Source: Cryobacterium gelidum (GTDB taxonomy: Bacteria; Actinomycetota; Actinomycetes; Actinomycetales; Microbacteriaceae). From it: 64,000 nt of DNA. A program made the position numbers and the translations under genes. Numbering within the stretch: the first letter of the stretch is position 1; every line of letters begins with the position of its first letter. The notes under the pieces are model-generated. The model made no database searches. It worked only from the letters and a program-made list of their open reading frames with translations, and was not told where the DNA came from. Shown here piece after piece: positions 28,608 to 37,765 of the stretch. The stretch covers positions 310,001 to 374,000 of the forward strand of contig NZ_SOHL01000013.1 of assembly GCF_004403985.1 (NCBI RefSeq). Direction: 5' to 3'.

Positions 28608-29525
28608 ATGACTTCTGTTGAGCCAACCGCATCGCCGTCGACGGCTCGCGCCCACCCTCCTGCCGCGCCGAGTGACCGCGACGCGCTGCCCGGGCCGGTC
28701 AGGCGAGAGCAGATCCACCGACTCATCGACGAGCGCGGTTTCGTGCGGGTCAGCGAACTCCGCGAGGCCTTCGGGGTCTCCGCTGTCACCGCCCGGTCCG
28801 ATCTCGACGCGCTGGAAGCTGACGGCACGGTGCAACGGGTACACGGCGGGGCGGTAGTCGTGCAGCGGCGCGACCACGCGGAGCGCCCCCCGCGTGAATC
28901 GTCCTTCGAACAGGCACTGGCAGCATCCGTGGTGCCGAAACAACAGATCGGCGCCCTCGCGGCCGGCCTCGTCTCGAACGGGCAGAGCGTAATCCTTGAC
29001 GTTGGCACGACCACTCTCGCGATCGCCCGCGCCCTGGTGACTCGATTGGACCTCACCGACGTCGTCATCATCACCAATGGGCTGAGCATCGCGCTCGAGC
29101 TTGAACCGGCCATCCCGCGGTTCACCGTGATCGTTACCGGGGGATCTCTGCGCCCGCGTCAGCACTCCCTCGTCGAGCCGCTCGCCGCTACCGTGCTCAG
29201 CCAGGTACATGCCGACCTCGCCTTCATCGGCTGCAATGGCGTGCACGCCGAAGCCGGCGTCACCAACATCAACCTGCCAGAGGCGGGCGTCAAGAAGCTC
29301 ATGCTCGCCGCGGCGACCCGCTCCATCGTTGTGGCCGACGCCTCCAAGCTCGGCCAGGTCCATCTCGGCCAGGTCGGGTCTCTCCGTTCGTTCCACACAC
29401 TGATAACGGATGCCGCCGCCGCCGCCGCCGCGCTTGCCCCCCTTCGTGAGGCCGGTCTGGCCGTTCTACAGCCGGAACCGCCGGCCCCACAGCCCGAAAC
29501 GAACACAGGAGTCACAACGTCATGA
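28608..29525 (+). CDS. DeoR/GlpR-family transcriptional regulator of galactose genes
   Basis: A 305-residue DeoR regulator. After a flexible N-terminus rich in Pro/Ala comes the winged helix RREQIHRLIDERG...VSAVTARSDLDAL, then the VQRVHGGAV hinge and a sugar-phosphate-sensing DeoRC domain (DVGTTTLAIARAL, FIGCNGVHAEAG, ADASKLGQV). Its stop overlaps the aldose epimerase start (ATGA). Divergence from galTK suggests that it represses galactose genes in response to a phosphorylated sugar. Confidence 0.9.
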   Translation: MTSVEPTASPSTARAHPPAAPSDRDALPGPVRREQIHRLIDERGFVRVSELREAFGVSAVTARSDLDALEADGTVQRVHGGAVVVQRRDHAERPPRESSFEQALAASVVPKQQIGALAAGLVSNGQSVILDVGTTTLAIARALVTRLDLTDVVIITNGLSIALELEPAIPRFTVIVTGGSLRPRQHSLVEPLAATVLSQVHADLAFIGCNGVHAEAGVTNINLPEAGVKKLMLAAATRSIVVADASKLGQVHLGQVGSLRSFHTLITDAAAAAAALAPLREAGLAVLQPEPPAPQPETNTGVTTS

Positions 29526-30487
29526 ACACCGACACCACCCTTGACCAGACCCAGGCGACCGTTCGCGATCGCCCCCGGTCTGGTACCCAGTTCACCATCG
29601 CCCATTCCGGCTACTCGGCGGTGATCGCGAGCATTGGGGCCAGTGTCAGAACGCTTCAATATGACGGGCGAGACCTCATCGTTCCATTCGAAGCGGATTC
29701 CCTGCGACCGCACTATCGAGGCGCGACCCTGGCCCCCTGGCCCAACCGGATAGTGGACGGCCGCTACACCCACGACGGCGTCGCATACCGCCTTCCGCTC
29801 AACGAACCGGACAGGGGGCACGCCCTGCACGGACTGGTTTGCTGGCTCGACTTCCCGGCCGTGCGTCAGACCGACCGTGCCGTCACACTCGGTGCCATGA
29901 TCGAGCCGCAGGACGGCTACCCCTTTCGTCTGGCGCTTGAAGTGACGTTCACGATCAGCGAGCGTGGACTCACAACGACGGTTTCGGCGACCAACCTGGG
30001 GGCAGAACGAGCGCCGTTTGGAACCGGACCGCACCCCTACCTGGTCGCTGGTCCTGGTCGCGTCGACGACTGGACCCTGCAGCTCCCCGCCGGCGAAGTG
30101 ATGACCGTCACCGAAGATCGCCTCACGCCCGCCGGCATCCGACGCGTTGAAACTGAATCGAATGGGGCCTACGACTTTCGGACGCCGCGGCCCATCGCCG
30201 GGACGGCGATCGATCACGCCTTCACCGCTCTCGTGCGGGATGGTTCGGATACCGCGACGGTCCGACTGCTTGATCCCTCCGGCTCCGGGGTCGCGATGAC
30301 CTGGGGCACCGACTGCCCGTGGGTGCAGATTCACACCGCAGACCTTCCCGACCCGGCGCAATCACGGCGTGGGCTTGCCGTAGAACCCATGACCTGCCCA
30401 CCGGACGCCTTCAACTCCACGATCGACCTGATCTCTATCCGGCCCGGCGAGACGTCCAAGGCGTCGTGGAGCATCAGTGCGCTCTAG
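29522..30487 (+). CDS. Aldose 1-epimerase (galactose mutarotase-like)
   Basis: A 321-residue beta-sandwich epimerase. The two active-site histidines are visible in HALHG and TGPHPYL, and the C-terminal catalytic Glu in VEPMTCPPDAF. It interconverts alpha and beta anomers of hexoses or pentoses, which supplies the alpha form for GalK. Translational coupling to the DeoR gene and position beside galTK support a galactose role; mutarotation of arabinose for the neighbouring pathway is an alternative. Confidence 0.9.
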   Translation: MNTDTTLDQTQATVRDRPRSGTQFTIAHSGYSAVIASIGASVRTLQYDGRDLIVPFEADSLRPHYRGATLAPWPNRIVDGRYTHDGVAYRLPLNEPDRGHALHGLVCWLDFPAVRQTDRAVTLGAMIEPQDGYPFRLALEVTFTISERGLTTTVSATNLGAERAPFGTGPHPYLVAGPGRVDDWTLQLPAGEVMTVTEDRLTPAGIRRVETESNGAYDFRTPRPIAGTAIDHAFTALVRDGSDTATVRLLDPSGSGVAMTWGTDCPWVQIHTADLPDPAQSRRGLAVEPMTCPPDAFNSTIDLISIRPGETSKASWSISAL

Positions 30488-30541
30488 CCACGATTCAGCC
30501 TGAACCGCCTGACCAAACGAGGGGTCGCATCGCGTTTAAGT

Positions 30542-30547
30542 TAGCCT
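30542..30547 (+). promoter_or_regulatory. Putative -10 of leaderless lacI-family gene
   Basis: TAGCCT is followed by 6 bases and then the ATG at 30554, with no Shine-Dalgarno sequence. This is the TANNNT-N6/7-ATG pattern of leaderless actinobacterial genes. Confidence 0.4.
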
Positions 30548-30553
30548 TCAGCT

Positions 30554-31570
30554 ATGCGCCCAACGGTCAAAGACGTCGCGGCCCTCGCGGGTGTATCGCC
30601 CAAGACCGTGTCAAACGTCATGAACGGCGTGGTGTTCGTCGCGCCGGAAACCCGGAGCCGAGTCGAATCGGCGATCACCGAGCTCGCTTACGTTCCCAAC
30701 CTGAGCGCCCGCGGGCTCCGGAATGGCCGCACGGGGGTCATCGCTCTTGCCATGCCAGACCTGGGCACCCCGTACTCGGCAGAGATGTCGCATTTTTTCG
30801 TGGAAGTGGCGCACGAACAGGGCTGGGGCGTGCAGTTCGAGGAGACGGCCGAACGCCCGGGCCGCGCACTCAGCCTCGTATCGCGGGCCAGGGCGCACCT
30901 CGTCGACGGCGTCATCCTGAACCCGATCACCATTCAGGAAAGCCAATTGGTTGACGATGGCTCTCTGCCGCCACTCGTCATGATCGGAGAAGTCGAGCAG
31001 CAGCGCAACGATCAGGTCTGGGTAGACAGCGTCGCCGCCGCGCGGGACATGACGAGGCACCTGATCGAGCTCGGGCATCGACGCATCGCGATCGTCGGAT
31101 CCCCCGGCCCAGCCTTCCAGACCGCCACGGCCGACCTGCGCCAGCGCGGCTACCGGGAGGCACTCCGCGCCGCGGCCATCGATCCGGATCCCCTTCTGGA
31201 GATCTCCTGTCGCGAGTGGTCGCCGCGAGCAGCTTCCGAGGCGGTGACCGAATTCTTAAGGGTGAACCCGGCGCCCGATGCGTTCTTCTGCTTCACCGAT
31301 TCCATGGCCATCGGCACGATGAGCGCCCTGTGGACCGCGGGAATCCCGGTGCCGGGCGACGTGTCGGTCGCCGGATTCGATGACATCGCCGACGGACAGT
31401 TCGCCACACCGCCGCTGACGACGGTGAGCTTTGACAAACGTGAATTCGCCGAGCGCGCGCTCGCACTTCTGGTGCAGCGCATGGGCAGCCCCGACGCGCC
31501 CCCGACCCGCGTGACGATCGCTCACACCATTGTGGCTCGAGCAAGCACCCGCGTGCGAACACCAGCCTGA
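30554..31570 (+). CDS. LacI-family regulator of arabino-oligosaccharide module
   Basis: A 338-residue LacI/GalR repressor. The HTH is TVKDVAALAGVSPKTVSNVM, followed by hinge YVPNLSARGLRNGRTG. Effector-domain segments are HRRIAIVGSPG, CFTDSMAIGTM and GFDDIADGQF. It sits directly upstream of a sugar importer and a GH51 arabinofuranosidase. An 18-bp palindrome between it and the importer is the probable operator. Inducer is likely an arabinose-containing oligosaccharide or arabinose, by context only. Confidence 0.9.
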   Translation: MRPTVKDVAALAGVSPKTVSNVMNGVVFVAPETRSRVESAITELAYVPNLSARGLRNGRTGVIALAMPDLGTPYSAEMSHFFVEVAHEQGWGVQFEETAERPGRALSLVSRARAHLVDGVILNPITIQESQLVDDGSLPPLVMIGEVEQQRNDQVWVDSVAAARDMTRHLIELGHRRIAIVGSPGPAFQTATADLRQRGYREALRAAAIDPDPLLEISCREWSPRAASEAVTEFLRVNPAPDAFFCFTDSMAIGTMSALWTAGIPVPGDVSVAGFDDIADGQFATPPLTTVSFDKREFAERALALLVQRMGSPDAPPTRVTIAHTIVARASTRVRTPA

Positions 31571-31612
31571 GGTTTCACTCCCCCGGTATCCGAAAAAAAC
31601 TTCTTGCTCTTT

Positions 31613-31630
31613 CATTACAACGATGTAATG
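31613..31630 (+). promoter_or_regulatory. LacI-type operator upstream of CUT1 importer
   Basis: CATTACAACGATGTAATG is an 18-bp palindrome broken only at the two central A positions, with the central CG typical of LacI-family operators. It lies 28 bases before the binding-protein ATG. Confidence 0.75.
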
Positions 31631-31658
31631 CTGGGGCCACCTCACAAAGGAGTGATCA

Positions 31659-33005
31659 ATGACACCAGCACGGGTACCGATCGGAAGCACCGGAGTGCTC
31701 ACCCGCCGCAGCGTTCTCGCTGGCAGCGCGGCGCTTTTCGGGGGCGCCTTCCTGGCCACTGGCCTCAGTGGATGCGCCGCCACCGCCGGTCAATCCGGCG
31801 CGGAACAGTTGGCGTTTTGGCACCTGCTCACCGGCGGCGACGGCATCAAAATGGCGGGCCTCGTCGACGAGGCAAACGCCGACAACCCGGGCTTTCACGT
31901 GACGCAGACCGTGCTGACCTGGGGCACGCCGTACTATACGAAGCTCGCGATGGCCTCGGCCGGAGGCCGCGCTCCCGACGTAGCGGTCATGCACGCCTCG
32001 CGCCTCCCCGGCTACGCACCCGGGGGGCTACTCGACCCCTGGGACCTGGATGTGCTGGCCCATTACGGCATCACCGAAGACAGCTTCCCGGCACCGATCT
32101 GGGAAGCATGCTTCAGCGGCGGCGAGTTGTTCTCCGTCGCGCTCGACGCGCATCCGTTCATCTTGATGTACAACACCGAGATCGCTGCCGCAGCCGGCGT
32201 GCTCGGCCCCGACGGCCAGCTGATCGACATCGACTCCCCCGAGCAGTTCGTGGACGTCGCCCGGAAGATGCAGGTCGTCACCGGCAAGCATGGGTTGTCC
32301 TACGGCTATCTCGGCGACGGCGCACAGATGTGGCGTCTCTTTTACACTTTCTACAAGCAGCAGGGGGCCGACATGACCCTCACACCGGGCGAAAACGTCG
32401 AGGTCGACGAAGACGCCGCGGTCACGTCCCTCGAATTCATGCAGACCCTGCTCGACGACACAGTCGCCACGGCGAGTGGCGACTATGCCACGGCCCTGGC
32501 CGAATTCGTCAACGGCGAGAGTGGGCTCTTCTTCAGTGGCGTCTGGGAGTTGCCCACCATGACGGCAGCCAACGTACCGATGGACGCGACGCCGATCCCC
32601 ACACTCTTCGGCACTCCGGCCGTCTACGCAGACTCGCATACTTTTGTTCTGCCGCATCAGGACAACCCTGACCCCGCCAGGCGCGAGGAAGTTTACCTGT
32701 TCGTGTCGAACGTACTGAAGAACTCGATCAGCTGGGCACAGGCCGGCCATATTCCGGCCTACCTGCCCGTCGTCGACGGCCCCGGCTACGCCGAGCTGAT
32801 CCCGCAGGCGCACTACGCGATGGCGGCGGAGAATCTGAATTACGACCCGCAGGCGTGGTTCACCGGTTCGGGTTCCGATTTTCAGAATTTCTTCGCGGAG
32901 AACGTGCAGTCCGTCCTGCTCAACAAGACGGATGCCAGAGCGGGCTTCCAGGGATTCGTGCGGCGCCTCAACGTGCTGCTGTCCAAGCCGAACCCGGTCC
33001 GATGA
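31659..33005 (+). CDS. CUT1 sugar-binding lipoprotein (arabino-oligosaccharide candidate)
   Basis: A 448-residue type 2 extracellular solute-binding protein. The signal region LTRRSVLAGSAALFGG contains twin arginines followed by lipobox LSGC, so Tat export of a lipoprotein is possible. Mature segments such as LAFWHLLTGGDG, APDVAVMHASRL and AWAQAGHIPAYLPV fit MalE/AraN-type oligosaccharide-binding proteins. AAAGGAG precedes the ATG. Followed by two permeases and an arabinofuranosidase, so a short arabinan or arabinoxylan fragment is the inferred ligand. Confidence 0.88.
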   Translation: MTPARVPIGSTGVLTRRSVLAGSAALFGGAFLATGLSGCAATAGQSGAEQLAFWHLLTGGDGIKMAGLVDEANADNPGFHVTQTVLTWGTPYYTKLAMASAGGRAPDVAVMHASRLPGYAPGGLLDPWDLDVLAHYGITEDSFPAPIWEACFSGGELFSVALDAHPFILMYNTEIAAAAGVLGPDGQLIDIDSPEQFVDVARKMQVVTGKHGLSYGYLGDGAQMWRLFYTFYKQQGADMTLTPGENVEVDEDAAVTSLEFMQTLLDDTVATASGDYATALAEFVNGESGLFFSGVWELPTMTAANVPMDATPIPTLFGTPAVYADSHTFVLPHQDNPDPARREEVYLFVSNVLKNSISWAQAGHIPAYLPVVDGPGYAELIPQAHYAMAAENLNYDPQAWFTGSGSDFQNFFAENVQSVLLNKTDARAGFQGFVRRLNVLLSKPNPVR

Positions 33006-33081
33006 TGAACACCGCGACCAACCCTGGTACCACCGAAACATCTATTCGTGACTCATCAACCAGGCAACGAGGGAGCCGATC

Positions 33082-34026
33082 ATGACTGAGGTTGTCGCAC
33101 CACCCCGCGCCGAGGTATCCGTGCAGACCATCGCGAACGCAGCCCCGCGCATGCCCCGCTCTCGCCGGCGGGAAAACACGGTGGGCTGGGCTTTTCTCGC
33201 CCCGTTCGCCGTCGTGTTCGTCCTCTTCCTCGTGACGCCGCTGGCCTGGGGTTTCTATCTCAGCTTCACCGGGCAGTCCCTCACCGGGGCCGGCGGAGGA
33301 CTCGTCGGCTTCGCCAACTACTCCGAGGCGCTCGGCGACCCCGACATGTGGCGTTCCATGGGCAACACCCTGTGGTTTACCGTGCTGAGCACGGTGCCAC
33401 TCGTGCTCGTCGCTCTCGCCATGGCGGTGCTCGTCAACCTCGGCCTTCCCGGCCAGTGGATCTGGCGGCTCGCTTTCTTCATGCCCTACCTGCTCGCCTC
33501 GAGTGTGGTCTCGCTGTTCTGGGTGTGGCTGTACAACCCCCAACTCGGACTCGTGAACGCCCTGACCGGACTCTTCGGGGCGACCCCGGTGGCGTGGCTA
33601 CAGGACACCGACTGGGCCATGATCGCGATCGTGGTCACCACGGTGTGGTGGACGGTGGGTTTCAATTTTCTGCTCTACCTCGCCGCCTTACAGAACATTC
33701 CCGAACAGCAATACGAGGCAGCCGCACTCGACGGCGCGGGCAAGTGGCGTCAGCTGTTCTCCATCACGATTCCCCAACTGGCACCCACGACCATGCTGAT
33801 CGTCATCCTGCAGGTGCTCGCGTCCCTCAAGGTCTTCGATCAGGTCTATCAGATGACCGGTGGAGGTCCCGGTGGTGCCACCCGGTCAACGGTCGAGTAC
33901 ATATTCGAGGTCGGATTTACCGGCTACCGCTTCGGCTACTCGTCGGCGATTTCGTACATCTTCTTCGCCATCATCGTCATCGTGTCCATCGCGCAGTTCG
34001 TGTTCCGAAAGGGAGCCCGCTCATGA
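33082..34026 (+). CDS. CUT1 sugar ABC permease (MalF/AraP-like)
   Basis: A 314-residue membrane protein with six predicted helices. A basic cytoplasmic N-terminus (RSRRRENTV) precedes the first helix. EAAALDGAGKWRQLFSITIP is the EAA loop that contacts the ATPase. GAGGGAG precedes the ATG. It overlaps the next permease by 4 bases (ATGA). No ATPase gene is present in the cluster. Confidence 0.92.
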   Translation: MTEVVAPPRAEVSVQTIANAAPRMPRSRRRENTVGWAFLAPFAVVFVLFLVTPLAWGFYLSFTGQSLTGAGGGLVGFANYSEALGDPDMWRSMGNTLWFTVLSTVPLVLVALAMAVLVNLGLPGQWIWRLAFFMPYLLASSVVSLFWVWLYNPQLGLVNALTGLFGATPVAWLQDTDWAMIAIVVTTVWWTVGFNFLLYLAALQNIPEQQYEAAALDGAGKWRQLFSITIPQLAPTTMLIVILQVLASLKVFDQVYQMTGGGPGGATRSTVEYIFEVGFTGYRFGYSSAISYIFFAIIVIVSIAQFVFRKGARS

Positions 34027-34922
34027 CCGCTCAGCTGCTCGTCCCGTCCGACATCGTTGAGCGCGCGGTCCCATCACGCCGTCGGACGGTGCCCACAAGA
34101 ACATCGGCGTCCTCCGTCGTGGCTTTCGCCATCCTCGCCGTGCTGGCTCTCGGCTGGCTGCTGCCCTTTGTCTGGGCGGTCGTCACGTCGCTGAAGACCG
34201 AGACGGATGCCGGCTCGACACCGGTGTCGTGGTTTCCGGAGAGCGGATTCACCATCGTTGCCTATCTCAAGGTGCTGGGCGAAGGAAACCTGCTCACCTG
34301 GACGGCCAACAGCCTCTTCACCACCGTGGCAATCACCGTGATCACCGTTGTCGTCTCGGCGCTGGCCGCCTACGCGTTCTCTCGCATCGATTTCAGCGGC
34401 CGCCGCTGGATTTTCGTGCTGGTTATCGCCTCGATCATCATCCCCCCTCAGGTTCTCATCATCCCGTTGTTCTACCAGATGCTCGCCCTCAACCTGGTGG
34501 ACACCTACTGGGGCATCATCCTGCCCCAGGTCATCGCACCGGCCATGGTGTTCGTGCTGAAGAAATTCTTCGACCAGATTCCGATCGAGCTCGAAGACGC
34601 CGCACGGATGGACGGCGCGTCCCGGCTGCGCATCTTCTGGTTGATAGTGGTGCCGCTGTCCCGCCCCATCCTCGCGGCCGTATCGATCTTCGTCTTCATC
34701 GGGGCCTGGAACAATTTTCTGTGGCCATTCATCGTGACGAACAACTCCTTACTGATGACCCTTCCCGTAGGACTGCAGACGGTCAAGAGCGCCTACGGCG
34801 TGCAGTACGCCGAAAACATGGCGATGGCGATCCTCGCCGCCCTGCCGCTCATTGTCGTGTTCCTCATCTTCCAGCGCCAGATCATCAAGGGCATCGCCAC
34901 CACCGGGCTCGGCGGCCAGTAG
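34023..34922 (+). CDS. CUT1 sugar ABC permease (MalG/AraQ-like)
   Basis: A 299-residue inner-membrane permease, six helices, with the EAA loop EDAARMDGASRLRIFWLIVVP. The ATG (MTAQLLVPS) overlaps the stop of the first permease. A much longer in-frame extension covers that permease out of frame and is rejected. It completes the heterodimeric channel. The energising ATPase is presumably a shared MsiK-type protein encoded elsewhere, as in other actinobacteria. Confidence 0.92.
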   Translation: MTAQLLVPSDIVERAVPSRRRTVPTRTSASSVVAFAILAVLALGWLLPFVWAVVTSLKTETDAGSTPVSWFPESGFTIVAYLKVLGEGNLLTWTANSLFTTVAITVITVVVSALAAYAFSRIDFSGRRWIFVLVIASIIIPPQVLIIPLFYQMLALNLVDTYWGIILPQVIAPAMVFVLKKFFDQIPIELEDAARMDGASRLRIFWLIVVPLSRPILAAVSIFVFIGAWNNFLWPFIVTNNSLLMTLPVGLQTVKSAYGVQYAENMAMAILAALPLIVVFLIFQRQIIKGIATTGLGGQ

Positions 34923-34970
34923 GTCAGCACACCCAGTTCAGACTTCACCCGCACCATTGATAGGAGAATC

Positions 34971-36506
34971 ATGACCAACGCTCGAATCACCCTCGTTCGC
35001 GACTTCACCCTCGGGGAGGTGCCCCGTCGCCTGTTTGGGTCATTCGTCGAGCACATGGGGCGCTGTGTTTACACCGGAATCTTCGAGCCCGGGCATCCTG
35101 AGGCCGACGAGAAGGGCTTCCGCCAGGACGTTCTCAAACTCGTCAAGGAATTAGGCCCCACCGTCGTGCGCTACCCGGGTGGCAATTTCGTCTCGGGATA
35201 TAACTGGGAGGACGGCGTCGGTCCCGTCGACAAGCGCCCGCGCCGGCTTGATGGGGCCTGGCACACCGTCGAGTCCAACGCCTTCGGCCTGCACGAATTC
35301 GTGGACTGGTCCAGACTCGCCGGGACCGAGATCATGGAGGCGGTCAATCTTGGCACCCGGGGGGTGGATGCTGCCCGTGAGCTTGTGGAATACTCCAACC
35401 ACCCCGGCGGCACGTACCTCTCCGACCTGCGCAAGCAAAACGGCTCGGCCGAGCCGTTCGACATCAAGCTCTGGTGCCTCGGCAATGAGCTCGACGGCCC
35501 CTGGCAGATCGGGCACAAGACCGCGCACGAATACGGTCGGCTGGCTCAGGAAGCCGGCAAAGCCATGCGCTTCGTCGATCCAGACATCGAACTGGTTGCC
35601 GTTGGAAGTTCGCACTCCAGCATGCCCACCTTCGGCGAATGGGAGCACACCGTGCTCACGCACGCCTACGACGAGGTGGACTACGTGTCGCTGCACGCCT
35701 ACTACCAGGAAGACGACGGCGACGTGAAGAGTTTTCTCGCCACGGCAGTCGACATGGACTATTTCATCGAATCCGTCGTGTCAACGGTGGATGCCGTTCG
35801 TGCGGCCGGCAAGCACAGCAAGCACGTCAATCTCTCCTTCGATGAGTGGAACGTCTGGTACCAGCGCGGCCTCGACACCGACGACCAGCCGCATAATGTC
35901 TCGAAGGGCTGGCGCGAGCATCCGCGTCTCATCGAAGATGCCTACAACGTGACAGACGCCATCGTCGTCGGGACGCTGCTGAACTCACTCCTGCGCCATG
36001 GCGACCGCGTGAAAATCGCCAATCAGGCCCAACTCGTGAACGTGATCGCGCCGATTCGCAGTGAGGAAAACGGGCCGGCCTGGCGCCAGTCCATCTTCTG
36101 GCCCTTCGCCAGAATGGCGGAGCTGGCCCGTGGGCAGATCCTTCGGGCCAGCGTCGACTCAGACAAGTACGAATCCGCGAAGTTTGGCGACGTAGACGTC
36201 GTCGACGTGAGCGCAACCTGGGACGAAGACAACGGCCGGGTAGCTCTGTTCGTCGCCAATCGCGGCCTCGACGAGTCTGCCGACGTGGACGTGTCCCTGT
36301 CTGGCTTCGTGGGCGGACGCGTGAGTCGAGCTGAGGTACTGGGTGTGCCAAACGGCAAGGACAGGTTTGCCACCAACACCCTCGAGAGCGGCGAACAGGT
36401 GGGGCTGTCCCCGCTGGCCGGGGTGACCGTGACCGGCAGCCGTCTCCGGTTCACGCTCCCCGCGCTGTGCTGGGCTGTCATCGAGGTCGAGGTCACCCGG
36501 GCGTAG
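34971..36506 (+). CDS. GH51 alpha-L-arabinofuranosidase
   Basis: A 511-residue glycoside hydrolase family 51 enzyme that releases terminal L-arabinofuranose. LWCLGNELDGPWQ carries the acid/base Glu173 and LSFDEWNVWY the nucleophile Glu292. RYPGGNFVSGYNWEDG is a further conserved block, and a beta-sandwich domain ends the protein. There is no signal peptide, so it acts in the cytoplasm on imported oligosaccharides. It lies 48 bases after the permeases, with AGGAG before the ATG, in the same operon. Released arabinose would enter AraABD. Confidence 0.96.
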   Translation: MTNARITLVRDFTLGEVPRRLFGSFVEHMGRCVYTGIFEPGHPEADEKGFRQDVLKLVKELGPTVVRYPGGNFVSGYNWEDGVGPVDKRPRRLDGAWHTVESNAFGLHEFVDWSRLAGTEIMEAVNLGTRGVDAARELVEYSNHPGGTYLSDLRKQNGSAEPFDIKLWCLGNELDGPWQIGHKTAHEYGRLAQEAGKAMRFVDPDIELVAVGSSHSSMPTFGEWEHTVLTHAYDEVDYVSLHAYYQEDDGDVKSFLATAVDMDYFIESVVSTVDAVRAAGKHSKHVNLSFDEWNVWYQRGLDTDDQPHNVSKGWREHPRLIEDAYNVTDAIVVGTLLNSLLRHGDRVKIANQAQLVNVIAPIRSEENGPAWRQSIFWPFARMAELARGQILRASVDSDKYESAKFGDVDVVDVSATWDEDNGRVALFVANRGLDESADVDVSLSGFVGGRVSRAEVLGVPNGKDRFATNTLESGEQVGLSPLAGVTVTGSRLRFTLPALCWAVIEVEVTRA

Positions 36507-36516
36507 TCGGCGCAAA

Positions 36517-36547
36517 CCGCGGGATGGCTGAGCTCGCCATCCCGCGG
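36517..36547. terminator. Bidirectional terminator hairpin
   Basis: CCGCGGGATGGC and GCCATCCCGCGG form a perfect 12-bp stem with a 7-base loop, between the convergent arabinofuranosidase and cystathionine gamma-synthase genes. No U-run on either side. Confidence 0.65.
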
Positions 36548-36570
36548 CCGCGCCCGGCCACGCGGCCCCG

Positions 36571-37722
36571 CTATCCGCGGGGCAGGGCGCTCGCGAGATC
36601 GGCGATGAGGTCATCGACGTCTTCGATGCCGACCGACAGGCGCACGATGTTGTCGGGCACCTCAAGTTCGGTGCCGCGCACCGAGGCGTGCGTCATCTCG
36701 GAGGGGTAGTTCACAAGCGACTCGACTCCTCCGAGCGACTCGGCCAGTTGGAACAGGTGTGTGGCTTCAGCGAAGCCGCGCGCCGCCGCGGCGCCACCGG
36801 CGAACGCAATGGAGATCATGCCGCCGAAGCCGGACATCTGCTTTGCGGCCAGCTCGTGGCCGGGGTGGCCGGGCAGCCCCGGGTAGAAAACCTGCTCGAT
36901 CGCCGGATGTCCATCGAGATACTCGGCAATGGCCTGCGCGTTTTTGCAATGGCGCTCCATCCGCACCGAGAGCGTCTTAATGCCGCGCACGGTGAGCCAG
37001 GCGTCGAGCGGAGCCGAGACCGGACCGGCCGCGAACTGCAAGAATTGGGCCTTCTCGTGCAGCGCGTCGTCGTTGATGATGAGGGCGCCGCCGAGCACGT
37101 CGGAGTGGCCGCCGAGATATTTCGTGGTCGAGTGCACGACCACGTCAGCGCCAAATTCCAGCGGATGCTGCAGCGCCGGTGACGCAAAGGTGTTGTCGAC
37201 GATCGCGACCACACCGTGGCGATGCGCGATCTCGGCGAGGGCCGCAATGTCGCTGATCTTCATGAGCGGATTACTCGGCGTCTCGACCCAGAGAATTTTT
37301 GTCTCCGGGCGGATGGCCGCTTCGACCGCAACCAGGTCGCTCATCTCCACCGTGGTGTTCTGCACACCCCACGCGGCGTGCACCTTGTTGATGAGGCGGT
37401 GGGTTCCGCCGTAGACGTCGTTGCCAAGCACGACGTGGTCGCCGGGCTGGAGGATTGCGCGCAAAATGGTGTCCTCCGCGGCAAGTCCGCTCGCGAACGA
37501 CAGGCCGTGTTTACCACCCTCGAGCGCGGCGAGCAGACTCTCCAGCGCGGTACGCGTGGGGTTGCCGCCGCGGCTGTACTCGTAGCCGCCGCGCAGGTTG
37601 CCGATGCCGTCCTGAACATAGGTGGAGGTCTGGTAGATCGGCGGGATGACGGCACCGGTGGTCGGGTCGAATTCCTGACCAGCGTGGATGGCGATCGTGT
37701 CGAACTTCTGGGTGTTGGCCAT
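36571..37722 (-). CDS. Cystathionine gamma-synthase/gamma-lyase
   Basis: A 383-residue PLP-dependent Cys/Met metabolism enzyme. The PLP lysine lies in VVHSTTKYLGGHSDV. Other family marks are EYSRGGNPTR, LPGHPGHE and the C-terminal VRLSVGIEDVDDLIADL. GGGAG precedes the ATG. It follows cystathionine beta-synthase by 43 bases. That pairing suggests reverse transsulfuration (cystathionine to cysteine), although actinobacterial enzymes of this type are often annotated MetB and may do both reactions. Confidence 0.92.
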   Translation of the reverse strand: MANTQKFDTIAIHAGQEFDPTTGAVIPPIYQTSTYVQDGIGNLRGGYEYSRGGNPTRTALESLLAALEGGKHGLSFASGLAAEDTILRAILQPGDHVVLGNDVYGGTHRLINKVHAAWGVQNTTVEMSDLVAVEAAIRPETKILWVETPSNPLMKISDIAALAEIAHRHGVVAIVDNTFASPALQHPLEFGADVVVHSTTKYLGGHSDVLGGALIINDDALHEKAQFLQFAAGPVSAPLDAWLTVRGIKTLSVRMERHCKNAQAIAEYLDGHPAIEQVFYPGLPGHPGHELAAKQMSGFGGMISIAFAGGAAAARGFAEATHLFQLAESLGGVESLVNYPSEMTHASVRGTELEVPDNIVRLSVGIEDVDDLIADLASALPRG

Positions 37723-37765
37723 TGCGGGCTCCCTAGTAATCTGCGTATGAATAGAACCGAAAAAG

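Noticed and set aside
33348..34022. N-terminal extension of the second CUT1 permease
   Set aside because: It is the out-of-frame reading of the first permease; the ATGA overlap gives the natural start.
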